NCBI GenBank assembly: GCA_947503895.1
Contig: CANNFT010000001.1
Span: forward strand, 186,001-250,000
Length of the DNA: 64,000 bases
Direction of reading: 5' to 3'
Origin: an uncultured Saccharospirillaceae bacterium
Lineage (GTDB): Bacteria > Pseudomonadota > Gammaproteobacteria > Pseudomonadales > Oceanobacteraceae
Under the pieces are notes generated by a model. That model worked only from the letters and a program-made list of their open reading frames with translations. It was not told the DNA's origin and did no database searches. Numbering within the stretch: the first letter of the stretch is position 1; each line of letters starts with the position of its first letter. Below, one piece after another: positions 57,404 through 64,000 of this stretch. The translations under genes and the position numbers were made by a program.

Positions 57404-58332
57404 TGGGTATTCTAGTTGTTGCGGAACACGATAACGCTTCCCTAAAGGGAGCGACTTTGAACACCATCGCTGCAGCTAAAGCGATCGGTGGTGACATCGA
57501 TTTGTTGGTTGCTGGTGAAGGCTGTGCAGCCGTTGCTGAAGCCGCTGCAAAAGTTGAAGGCGTCTCTAAAGTATTGGTGGCAGATGATGCTGCTTATAAA
57601 TATCAGCTAGCTGAAGCAATGGGTGACCTAGTGGCTGAACTTGGTAAAGGCTATAGCCACATTCTGGCAGCCGCTACCACCACAGGTAAAGATTTCTTGC
57701 CTCGCGCAGCCGCTTTGCTAGACGTAAACATGATCTCTGAAATCGTAAAAGTAGATTCAGCAGACACGTTTGCTCGTCCAATTTACGCTGGTAACGCGAT
57801 TGCGACTGTGCAGTCTAGCGATGCGATAAAAGTGATTACCGTTCGTGCTACTGGTTTTGATCCTGTGGCTTCTGAAGGCGGTTCAGCTTCTGTCGAATCA
57901 GTATCAGCCGTTGCAGATAAAGGCATTTCTTCATTCGTAGGTGAAGAATTAGCCAAGTCTGATCGCCCTGAGCTGACTGCTGCAAATATTGTTATTTCAG
58001 GTGGTCGCGGCATGCAAAATGGCGACAACTTTGAAATGCTATACAAAGTTGCAGACAAGCTAGGTGCTGCTGTTGGCGCGTCACGTGCCGCAGTCGATGC
58101 TGGATTTGTACCTAACGACATGCAAGTCGGTCAAACGGGTAAAATCGTTGCTCCTGACTTATATGTTGCAGTGGGCATCTCTGGTGCTATTCAGCACTTA
58201 GCAGGTATGAAGGACTCTAAAGTCATTGTTGCTATCAACAAAGACGAAGAAGCGCCTATCTTCCAGGTGGCTGACTACGGCCTAGTGGCTGACCTGTTTG
58301 ACGCTGTACCTGAATTGGATGGTAAGCTATAA
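57403..58332 (+). CDS. etfA: Electron transfer flavoprotein alpha subunit
   Basis: 309 residues. The C-terminal FAD-binding domain reads [58 protein letters not shown] (in part) and [16 protein letters not shown]. It holds the flavin that shuttles electrons to ETF-QO, which is encoded divergently. Coupled to etfB by a one-base overlap. A terminator follows. Confidence 0.97.
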   Translation: MGILVVAEHDNASLKGATLNTIAAAKAIGGDIDLLVAGEGCAAVAEAAAKVEGVSKVLVADDAAYKYQLAEAMGDLVAELGKGYSHILAAATTTGKDFLPRAAALLDVNMISEIVKVDSADTFARPIYAGNAIATVQSSDAIKVITVRATGFDPVASEGGSASVESVSAVADKGISSFVGEELAKSDRPELTAANIVISGGRGMQNGDNFEMLYKVADKLGAAVGASRAAVDAGFVPNDMQVGQTGKIVAPDLYVAVGISGAIQHLAGMKDSKVIVAINKDEEAPIFQVADYGLVADLFDAVPELDGKL

Positions 58333-58357
58333 GCTTTACTGGCCAATTATAAAAATA

Positions 58358-58386
58358 AAGCCTGGCACTTGTGCTGGGCTTTTTTT
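58358..58386 (+). terminator. Terminator after etfA
   Basis: AAGCCTGGCAC (58358-58368) and GTGCTGGGCTT (58371-58381), two G-T wobbles, followed by a seven-T run. Confidence 0.85.
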
Positions 58387-58563
58387 ATGCAAAGCTGTCA
58401 GTGAGTCCGCGAAAACTGGGCTTTGTAGCCTCAAGAGTCACAATTTAGAGATTTTTTTGGTGTAAACCGCCCGTTTTTCCGGATCTGGGTTTCAAAATCA
58501 TGAAACTACTAGGTAAACTTGGCGTCCTATCATCAATAATTACAACAGAATCAGTACCCTCTC

Positions 58564-60087
58564 ATGGAAGCAGCTTTGACAGAAGTAATATCAGAAGAGA
58601 CCGTAGAAGTCTCAGAAGCGCAGATCCAAGAGCGCCTGCCATACAGTTTCGCTAAGCGTCATGGTGTTGTTGTAGAAACACAGCAGGACGGTTCAACCAC
58701 TGCGTGGATCAAAGATTCTGCGTCAGCCGCTGTGTTATCTGAAGTCGGTCGTAAGATAAAGTCAGCCATTCGCTATCAGCCAGTAAATGATGATGATTTT
58801 AATGCCCACTTGTCGCGCATCTATCAAGAAGGCAGTGACAGTCGTGAGGCTATGGAAGAACTGGGTGACGATATGGATCTCGCCAGTCTTGCCAACATGG
58901 TGCCTGAAACAGAAGATCTTCTGGAGCAAGAAGATGATGCACCGATCATTCGACTCATAAATGGCATCCTTACCGATGCTGTTAAACGAAATGCCTCTGA
59001 TATTCATATTGAAACCTTTGAAAAACGCCTAGTGGTGCGTTCACGAGTCGATGGTGTGCTCCATGAAGTACTGGAGCCTAAGCGGGCTTTGGCGCCACTT
59101 CTGGTCAGCCGTATCAAGGTTATGTCAAAACTGGATATCGCTGAAAAACGCGTTCCTCAAGATGGGCGTATCGCCTTAAGAATCGCCGGTCGAGAAGTGG
59201 ACGTTCGAGTTTCAACCATGCCATCTAGCCACGGCGAACGTGTGGTCATGCGTTTATTGGATAAGCAGGCTGGGCGTCTTAATTTGACCCAGTTGGGCAT
59301 GCAAGGTGAGAACCTTCGCCGCTTGAAGAATATAATCTTTAAGCCACACGGCATAATTTTGGTAACCGGGCCAACCGGTTCTGGCAAAACCACTAGTCTT
59401 TATGCGTCATTGAGTGAGTTAAATGATACCTCACGTAATATCCTAACCGTTGAGGATCCAATCGAATACAGCTTGGCAGGCATTGGCCAGACTCAAGTGA
59501 ATACTAAAGTAGATATGACGTTCGCAAGAGGGTTGCGCGCAATTCTTCGTCAAGACCCTGACGTCGTTATGATCGGTGAAATTCGAGATTTAGAAACAGT
59601 CGAGATTGCGGTTCAGGCATCACTGACAGGTCATATGGTTCTGTCAACATTGCACACAAACACAGCAGTGGGTGCCGTTACTCGTCTACAGGACATGGGA
59701 GTTGAGCCATTCTTACTTGCATCAAGTTTAGTGGGAGTGGTGGCTCAGCGATTGATCAGAACATTGTGTCCAGTCTGTAAAGAGCCTTACCAAGCAGATG
59801 ATGCCGAGAAATCCTTGTTTAACCTTGCTCCTTCGCAAGACCTGACGTTATACCATGCCGTGGGCTGTACTGAGTGTGGTGGAAGTGGGTATAAGGGGCG
59901 TCGCGGTATTTATGAAATCATCGAAGTCGATGACCAATTAAAGTCTTTGATTCACCACAATGCAGGTGAATTGGAACTTGAGAAGTATGCCCGGACTCAA
60001 TGCAAGAGTATTCAGATGGACGGCCTAACCAAAGCCCAGTCTGGTGAAACCACATTGGAAGAAGTTTTACGAGTTACCAAGGCATAA
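58564..60087 (+). CDS. gspE: Type II secretion ATPase GspE
   Basis: 507 residues. N-terminal domain (about 20-130) that binds GspL, then the ATPase: Walker [10 protein letters not shown] (269-277), Asp box ILTVEDPIEYSLAGIGQTQVN (in part), Walker B GEIRDLETVEIAVQASLTGH, and a four-cysteine zinc motif (Cys402, 405, 435, 438). It powers pseudopilus assembly at the inner membrane. First gene of a tightly packed gspEFGHIJK run. gspC and gspD do not precede it; the region upstream is the etfA terminator and about 180 bases of non-coding sequence. Confidence 0.96.
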   Translation: MEAALTEVISEETVEVSEAQIQERLPYSFAKRHGVVVETQQDGSTTAWIKDSASAAVLSEVGRKIKSAIRYQPVNDDDFNAHLSRIYQEGSDSREAMEELGDDMDLASLANMVPETEDLLEQEDDAPIIRLINGILTDAVKRNASDIHIETFEKRLVVRSRVDGVLHEVLEPKRALAPLLVSRIKVMSKLDIAEKRVPQDGRIALRIAGREVDVRVSTMPSSHGERVVMRLLDKQAGRLNLTQLGMQGENLRRLKNIIFKPHGIILVTGPTGSGKTTSLYASLSELNDTSRNILTVEDPIEYSLAGIGQTQVNTKVDMTFARGLRAILRQDPDVVMIGEIRDLETVEIAVQASLTGHMVLSTLHTNTAVGAVTRLQDMGVEPFLLASSLVGVVAQRLIRTLCPVCKEPYQADDAEKSLFNLAPSQDLTLYHAVGCTECGGSGYKGRRGIYEIIEVDDQLKSLIHHNAGELELEKYARTQCKSIQMDGLTKAQSGETTLEEVLRVTKA

Positions 60088-60090
60088 TTC

Positions 60091-61305
60091 ATGGCAGCAT
60101 TTGAGTTTGTTGCGCTGGACCATAAAGGTAAACAGCGTAAAGGTGTATTAGAAGCCGATAGTGCTCGGCAGGTTCGCCAGCAGTTACGGGATAAATCATG
60201 GATGCCATTGTCGGTTGAAGTGACAGAAGCCAAATCGGCTAACAATCCCATGGGTAAAATGTTCAAACGCAGCATTGCGACAAAGGACCTCGCTTTGCTG
60301 ACTCGTCAAATGGCCACCCTAATTGGTTCGGGCCTTCCTATCGAAGAAGCGTTAAAAGCCACAGCGGACCAAAACGAAAAGAAACGCATCAAATCAATGA
60401 TGCTGGATATTCGCGCACGTGTCTTAGAAGGACATAGCCTGGCCGCTGCACTGAATGAATTTGATTATGCCTTCCCTAAGCTCTATCGCTCGACAGTCGC
60501 TGCTGGAGAGCACGCCGGTCATTTAGATACCGTACTAAATCGCCTTGCTGATTACACGGAAAGCAGCCAAGAAGCACAGGCAAAAATCAAAATGGCAGCG
60601 ACGTATCCTGTGATATTGCTATTTGTCGCGATAGGCATTGTCGTGGGTCTACTAACCTACGTTGTCCCCGATATTGTCGACGTCTTCGTAAAAAATGGCC
60701 AAGAGCTACCTGGCCTAACCAAGTTCATGATTGGTGCGAGCGAGTTTTTGCAAAACTACGGTTTTGCCATGTTGATTGTCTTGGTCATCGCTGCTTTTGC
60801 ATTTATGCGGGCAATGAAAAAACCTGCCTTCCAAAGAAAAGTACATCACCTCCTGCTCAATTTGCCCTTCTTTGGCAAAATGGTGAAAGGTTTCAGTACA
60901 GCGCGATATGCCAGCACACTTGCCATATTGAACTCTAGTGGGGTGCCACTGGTCGAATCGATGCGAATTGCAGGGAAAGTCATCAATAACGTGGTGATTA
61001 AAGAGCGGTTAGAGATCTCATCTCAACAAGTGAGTGAAGGTGGAAGCCTTTATCAGTCACTCGACCAAACGAAAGTATTTCCTCCAATGATGCTTCATAT
61101 GATTGCCAGCGGTGAGGTAAGTGGCGAATTGGATCAAATGTTAGAGCGAACAGCTGCGAACCAAGAGCGGGACTTGCAAAACACCGTCACCACCATAGTT
61201 GGATTATTCGAACCTGTGATGCTGTTGAGCATGGCGGCTATCGTTATATTGATTATCGCTGCCATCATGTTGCCAATTGTACAAATGAGCAAAATGCTCG
61301 GTTAA
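60091..61305 (+). CDS. gspF: Type II secretion inner-membrane platform protein GspF
   Basis: 404 residues, two T2SSF domains with three membrane helices (about 170-192, 220-240, 375-398). Signatures: KDLALLTRQMATLIGSGLPIEEAL, YPVILLFVAIGIVVGLLTYVVPDIV (in part) and LLSMAAIVILIIAAIMLPIVQMSKMLG (in part). It is the polytopic platform on which GspE drives pseudopilin insertion. Starts three bases after the gspE stop. Confidence 0.96.
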   Translation: MAAFEFVALDHKGKQRKGVLEADSARQVRQQLRDKSWMPLSVEVTEAKSANNPMGKMFKRSIATKDLALLTRQMATLIGSGLPIEEALKATADQNEKKRIKSMMLDIRARVLEGHSLAAALNEFDYAFPKLYRSTVAAGEHAGHLDTVLNRLADYTESSQEAQAKIKMAATYPVILLFVAIGIVVGLLTYVVPDIVDVFVKNGQELPGLTKFMIGASEFLQNYGFAMLIVLVIAAFAFMRAMKKPAFQRKVHHLLLNLPFFGKMVKGFSTARYASTLAILNSSGVPLVESMRIAGKVINNVVIKERLEISSQQVSEGGSLYQSLDQTKVFPPMMLHMIASGEVSGELDQMLERTAANQERDLQNTVTTIVGLFEPVMLLSMAAIVILIIAAIMLPIVQMSKMLG

Positions 61306-61330
61306 TTATTTTTTAATAGGAGATCAAATA

Positions 61331-61735
61331 ATGAAAAAACAAAGCGGATTTACATTAATCGAGATTATGGTGGTTATTGCCATTATTGCCGGTTTGGTAG
61401 CAATGGTTGCTCCTAACGTCATAGAGTCAGCAGACAAAGCGCGTGTCGATACAGCCAAGGCCGATATCTCAACATTATCGCAAGCAATGGATATGTATAA
61501 GTTAGATAACTTCAAATACCCAACCACCGATGAAGGGATTGAAGCGTTAACCACCAAACCAAGCAGTGCAAAAAATTGGAAACAGGGTGGGTATCTTAAA
61601 AAGTCACCTCAAGACCCTTGGGGCAATGAATACCAGTACATTGCTGAAAGCGGTAGCTTTGAAATTTGGTCGTACGGTGCAGACGGTCAAGAAGGCGGTG
61701 AAGGATACGATTCTGACATTAGCAGCCAAGATTAA
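61331..61735 (+). CDS. gspG: Type II secretion major pseudopilin GspG
   Basis: 134 residues. Prepilin leader MKKQSG cut before Phe7, with Glu at mature position 5 in FTLIEIMVVIAIIAGLVAM. The globular part has KLDNFKYPTTDEGIEAL and SPQDPWGNEYQY, the GspG calcium-site and C-terminal pattern. It forms the shaft of the pseudopilus after GspO cleavage. The ribosome site AGGAG lies 9 bases before the ATG. Confidence 0.96.
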   Translation: MKKQSGFTLIEIMVVIAIIAGLVAMVAPNVIESADKARVDTAKADISTLSQAMDMYKLDNFKYPTTDEGIEALTTKPSSAKNWKQGGYLKKSPQDPWGNEYQYIAESGSFEIWSYGADGQEGGEGYDSDISSQD

Positions 61736-61738
61736 AGC

Positions 61739-62290
61739 ATGAAGCAGTCTGGGTTTACGTTACTTGAAATCATTGTCGTCGTTTTTATCATCGCGATAAT
61801 GACTTCAGCCGCATTTTTAAATACGGGCTCAGACCCACGAGATAAACATGTCATGCAGGAAGGCAAAAGGCTTCAATTCTTCCTGCAAATGGCGTCTGAT
61901 GATGCCGTTTTTCGTAATGCCGACCTAGGTTTTTTTCTAACCCGTAATCAGATTCACCCATATAAATGGGTGCTGTTAAAAGCAGCGGATGAAAATGATC
62001 CTGAGTCAGTTGATGACTACGACTGGGAGCCCTATGAGTCAAGACTGGTGAAAACATTTGAACTTCCAGAAGATTATTTCTTTGAACTGAATATTGAAGG
62101 GCAAGATTTAATCTTGCCTTATGATGTACCTGAAAAAGAAATACTCCCGCAATTTATTATCTACTCCACCGGTGAACAACCCATTTCTGAATTCACCATA
62201 AATATTGAAGAATTCAACAAAGCAAGCATGGTTTCAGGTTCTGGTGTTGGCCGATTTGATACCGATATGGTGACGTTTGATGGGATTTAA
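61739..62290 (+). CDS. gspH: Type II secretion minor pseudopilin GspH
   Basis: 183 residues. Leader MKQSG, mature start FTLLEIIVVVFIIAIMTSA with Glu5. The longer, less conserved globular domain identifies it as GspH by gene order and size. It belongs to the pseudopilus tip. gspI begins 11 bases before its stop. Confidence 0.9.
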   Translation: MKQSGFTLLEIIVVVFIIAIMTSAAFLNTGSDPRDKHVMQEGKRLQFFLQMASDDAVFRNADLGFFLTRNQIHPYKWVLLKAADENDPESVDDYDWEPYESRLVKTFELPEDYFFELNIEGQDLILPYDVPEKEILPQFIIYSTGEQPISEFTINIEEFNKASMVSGSGVGRFDTDMVTFDGI

Positions 62291-62693
62291 TCACAACCAA
62301 AATCAATCTGGGTTTACTCTGCTTGAAGTAATGGTCGCGATGATCGTTTTCACTTTGCTCGCCGTGACTATTACGCAAGTTTCCTCCACTAACATTAATA
62401 ACCATCTGCATATTGAACAAAAGCTCATTGCGTCTTGGATTGCTGAAAATAAACAAATCGAATTAAGAAGCGTCGGTTGGGATGAAATCGTGAATGGCAA
62501 GGACGAAGTCGAAATGGCCAACCAAGAATGGGTTGTCACTCGCAAGGTGAAACCGGTGAAAACATTTCCTGGTTTACCCAAGATAGTTGTGCTGGACGCA
62601 AAAGAGGTTGAAATATCTGTTGCTTTGGCCTCAGCTCCAGATTCTCCATTAATCAATTATACCTCTTATATGGCGAATGAAGATGCAATCTAA
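62280..62693 (+). CDS. gspI: Type II secretion minor pseudopilin GspI
   Basis: 137 residues from ATG 62280 (a TTG at 62277 adds one). Leader MGFNHNQNQSG, mature FTLLEVMVAMIVFTLLAVT, then the GspI mark LIASWIAENKQIELRS. Part of the tip complex with GspJ and GspK. Overlaps gspH by 11 bases, and gspJ starts 17 bases before its stop. Confidence 0.93.
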   Translation: MGFNHNQNQSGFTLLEVMVAMIVFTLLAVTITQVSSTNINNHLHIEQKLIASWIAENKQIELRSVGWDEIVNGKDEVEMANQEWVVTRKVKPVKTFPGLPKIVVLDAKEVEISVALASAPDSPLINYTSYMANEDAI

Positions 62694-63420
62694 TCAGCAA
62701 TCAGGGTTTACGTTGCTTGAGGTAGTGTTAGCTATTGGTATCACTGCAATGATAGGTGTTGCAGCGACACAATTATTAGGTAACGTGACCGATGCTCGGA
62801 ATGCTACCGATGAACGAGCTAATTTATTGAAAGAACTACAACGCGCAGACATGTGGTTAAAGCGTGATTTTTGGCAGTTAACAGGGCGAAAGGTTCGTGA
62901 TCAATATGGAGATCACACACCAATCATCACTACACACAATGATTACGATCTTGAGTTTACTCGAAGTGGTGTTCGCGCTATGGCTATTCAGCAGGAAGAG
63001 GGCGCTGAACCTATCCGCAAGTCTAATTTACAGCGCGTGGCATATGCGTTGCGTACACATGACAGTGACTATTGCGAAAAAGCGAAAAAGCGAATTGAAA
63101 ATAAGCAACAAGAGGCTGATGGGAATTGTCTTATACGATTTGTCTGGCCAGTGTTAGATTTGGTTTCAGAAAGCGAGCCGTTGGTTCAAATACTAATAGA
63201 TGACATAGAGAGTGTGAAATTTTATTTTAAAGGTTTAGCAGTCAATCCTAATGACTTAGAAAATAAACTAGTTTTTGAAAACTGGGAAGAAGAATGGCCA
63301 CCTGCCACGGTCACCCCCGACATGGTAGATGATTTAATTCAATTAAAAATTGAGTATGAAGTACCTGTGATGGGCCTCATTGAGCGATGGTATGAGGTGC
63401 CTCGATATGCAATGCATTAA
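62677..63420 (+). CDS. gspJ: Type II secretion minor pseudopilin GspJ
   Basis: 247 residues. Leader MKMQSNQQSG (Met3 is an alternative start), mature FTLLEVVLAIGITAMIGVA. The globular part with LLKELQRADMWLKRDFWQLTGR and PLVQILIDDIESVKFYF fits GspJ (ALERDFTQ region). It pairs with GspI and GspK. gspK starts within its last codons. Confidence 0.94.
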   Translation: MKMQSNQQSGFTLLEVVLAIGITAMIGVAATQLLGNVTDARNATDERANLLKELQRADMWLKRDFWQLTGRKVRDQYGDHTPIITTHNDYDLEFTRSGVRAMAIQQEEGAEPIRKSNLQRVAYALRTHDSDYCEKAKKRIENKQQEADGNCLIRFVWPVLDLVSESEPLVQILIDDIESVKFYFKGLAVNPNDLENKLVFENWEEEWPPATVTPDMVDDLIQLKIEYEVPVMGLIERWYEVPRYAMH

Positions 63421-64000
63421 TACAATTTCCCAAAACCATTGCGTAGCTCCGATTAGTCGTCAACGAGGCCTGGCGCTCATTACGGTATTGTTTATTTTTG
63501 CCGTGACATCATTACTCGCAATGGGGATGCAGAATCGCCAAAAAATGGACATTGCGCAGGCCGCTTCGACATTTGCAAACGGACAGGCACAGTTGATCGC
63601 CATCAGCGCAGAAGATTTCATAAAAGCCGCATTGGTTTTCGATTACAACATGGATGGTGATAAAAAAATGGACACCAGCTCTGGACTTTGGAATATGCCA
63701 TTTAAAACTACAATGGCAGGCGACATGGCGGAGGTAGAGATCCTCATTCGAGACCTGCAAGGGCTTTTTAATCTTAATAGTTTGGCCAAGGAAAACCCTA
63801 ATCGAGTTAAAGCCAAAGATCGACTGGCTAGGCTATTAAACAAGCATACTCAAGTTAATGGCAGTACGGTTGCTCAAAATGTTATGGATTGGATGGACGC
63901 TCAAAGTATGGCGAGCTATCAATACCAGGCATTTGACCCACCATATTCCGCAGGTGGGGTACCATTTACACACCCGAGTGAATTACGCTTAATTGAAGGA
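63407..64000 (+). CDS. gspK: Type II secretion minor pseudopilin GspK (partial, 5' part)
   Basis: Open frame of 198 codons from ATG 63407 to the window end with no stop. GAGG lies eight bases upstream and the start overlaps gspJ by 14 bases. Prepilin-like segment SRQRG then LALITVLFIFAVTSLLAMGM, where mature position 5 is Thr rather than Glu; GspK proteins characteristically lack Glu5. Later RDLQGLFNLNSLAKENP and VMDWMDAQSM are the GspK helical-domain marks. GspK caps the pseudopilus tip. Confidence 0.93.
   Translation, partial: MQCINTISQNHCVAPISRQRGLALITVLFIFAVTSLLAMGMQNRQKMDIAQAASTFANGQAQLIAISAEDFIKAALVFDYNMDGDKKMDTSSGLWNMPFKTTMAGDMAEVEILIRDLQGLFNLNSLAKENPNRVKAKDRLARLLNKHTQVNGSTVAQNVMDWMDAQSMASYQYQAFDPPYSAGGVPFTHPSELRLIEG

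Overview
The window reads as chromosomal DNA of a free-living, probably marine, Gammaproteobacterium from the Pseudomonadales/Oceanospirillales side of the class. The evidence is gene order and content. The runs tig-clpP-clpX-lon-hupB-tRNA-Asp-ppiD-fabI, mltD-methyltransferase-rnhA-dnaQ-fimL, cysB-cysH-thrH-pabB, ppsR/ppsA-hydrolase-rraA and etfBA/ETF-QO match, from memory, the neighbourhoods of Pseudomonas aeruginosa. Base composition is moderate and looks even. I see no rRNA, prophage, insertion sequence or CRISPR array. The species cannot be named from this sequence.

Layout. 1-7.3 kb: protein quality control (trigger factor tail, ClpXP, Lon, HU, one tRNA-Asp, the periplasmic foldase PpiD), with heat-shock-type promoter candidates before clpX and lon. 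7.5-14.2 kb (minus): a complete oligopeptide/Yej-type ABC importer whose last ATPase gene overlaps fabI. 14.3-20.5 kb: lytic transglycosylase MltD, then a plus-strand run of methyltransferase, RNase HI, DnaQ, FimL and a membrane protein. 20.5-31.6 kb: single genes and short operons for lipid carrier, peptidase, reductase, antiporter, sulfite reduction (cysI-DUF934), Fe-S repair (nfuA), purine synthesis (purEK) and the shikimate entry step. 31.7-38.4 kb: DUF72, a very small helix-turn-helix gene divergent from a universal stress protein, a TSUP exporter, cysB, cysH (Fe-S APS-reductase type), thrH and pabB.

38.7-44.1 kb is the accessory segment. It holds a tight run of C39-type cysteine peptidase, beta-barrel protein, FadL/OmpP1 barrel, lipoprotein with two internal repeats, and alpha/beta hydrolase. 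The first four resemble the Fil (putative pilus) and Fap (functional amyloid) export clusters, but no fibre subunit gene is present. This is the best candidate for an undescribed system here.

44.1-54.3 kb: PpsR/PpsA, a second hydrolase, RraA, RapA, an HDOD protein, and a radical SAM-DUF1285 pair followed by a parS-like 16-mer. 54.6-58.3 kb: ETF-QO divergent from etfBA across a control region with a perfect PsrA-type palindrome. 58.6 kb to the end: a type II secretion operon gspEFGHIJ and the start of gspK, without gspC or gspD upstream.

Terminators are unusually clear. Many convergent gene pairs share one symmetric A-stem-T hairpin that can work in both directions.
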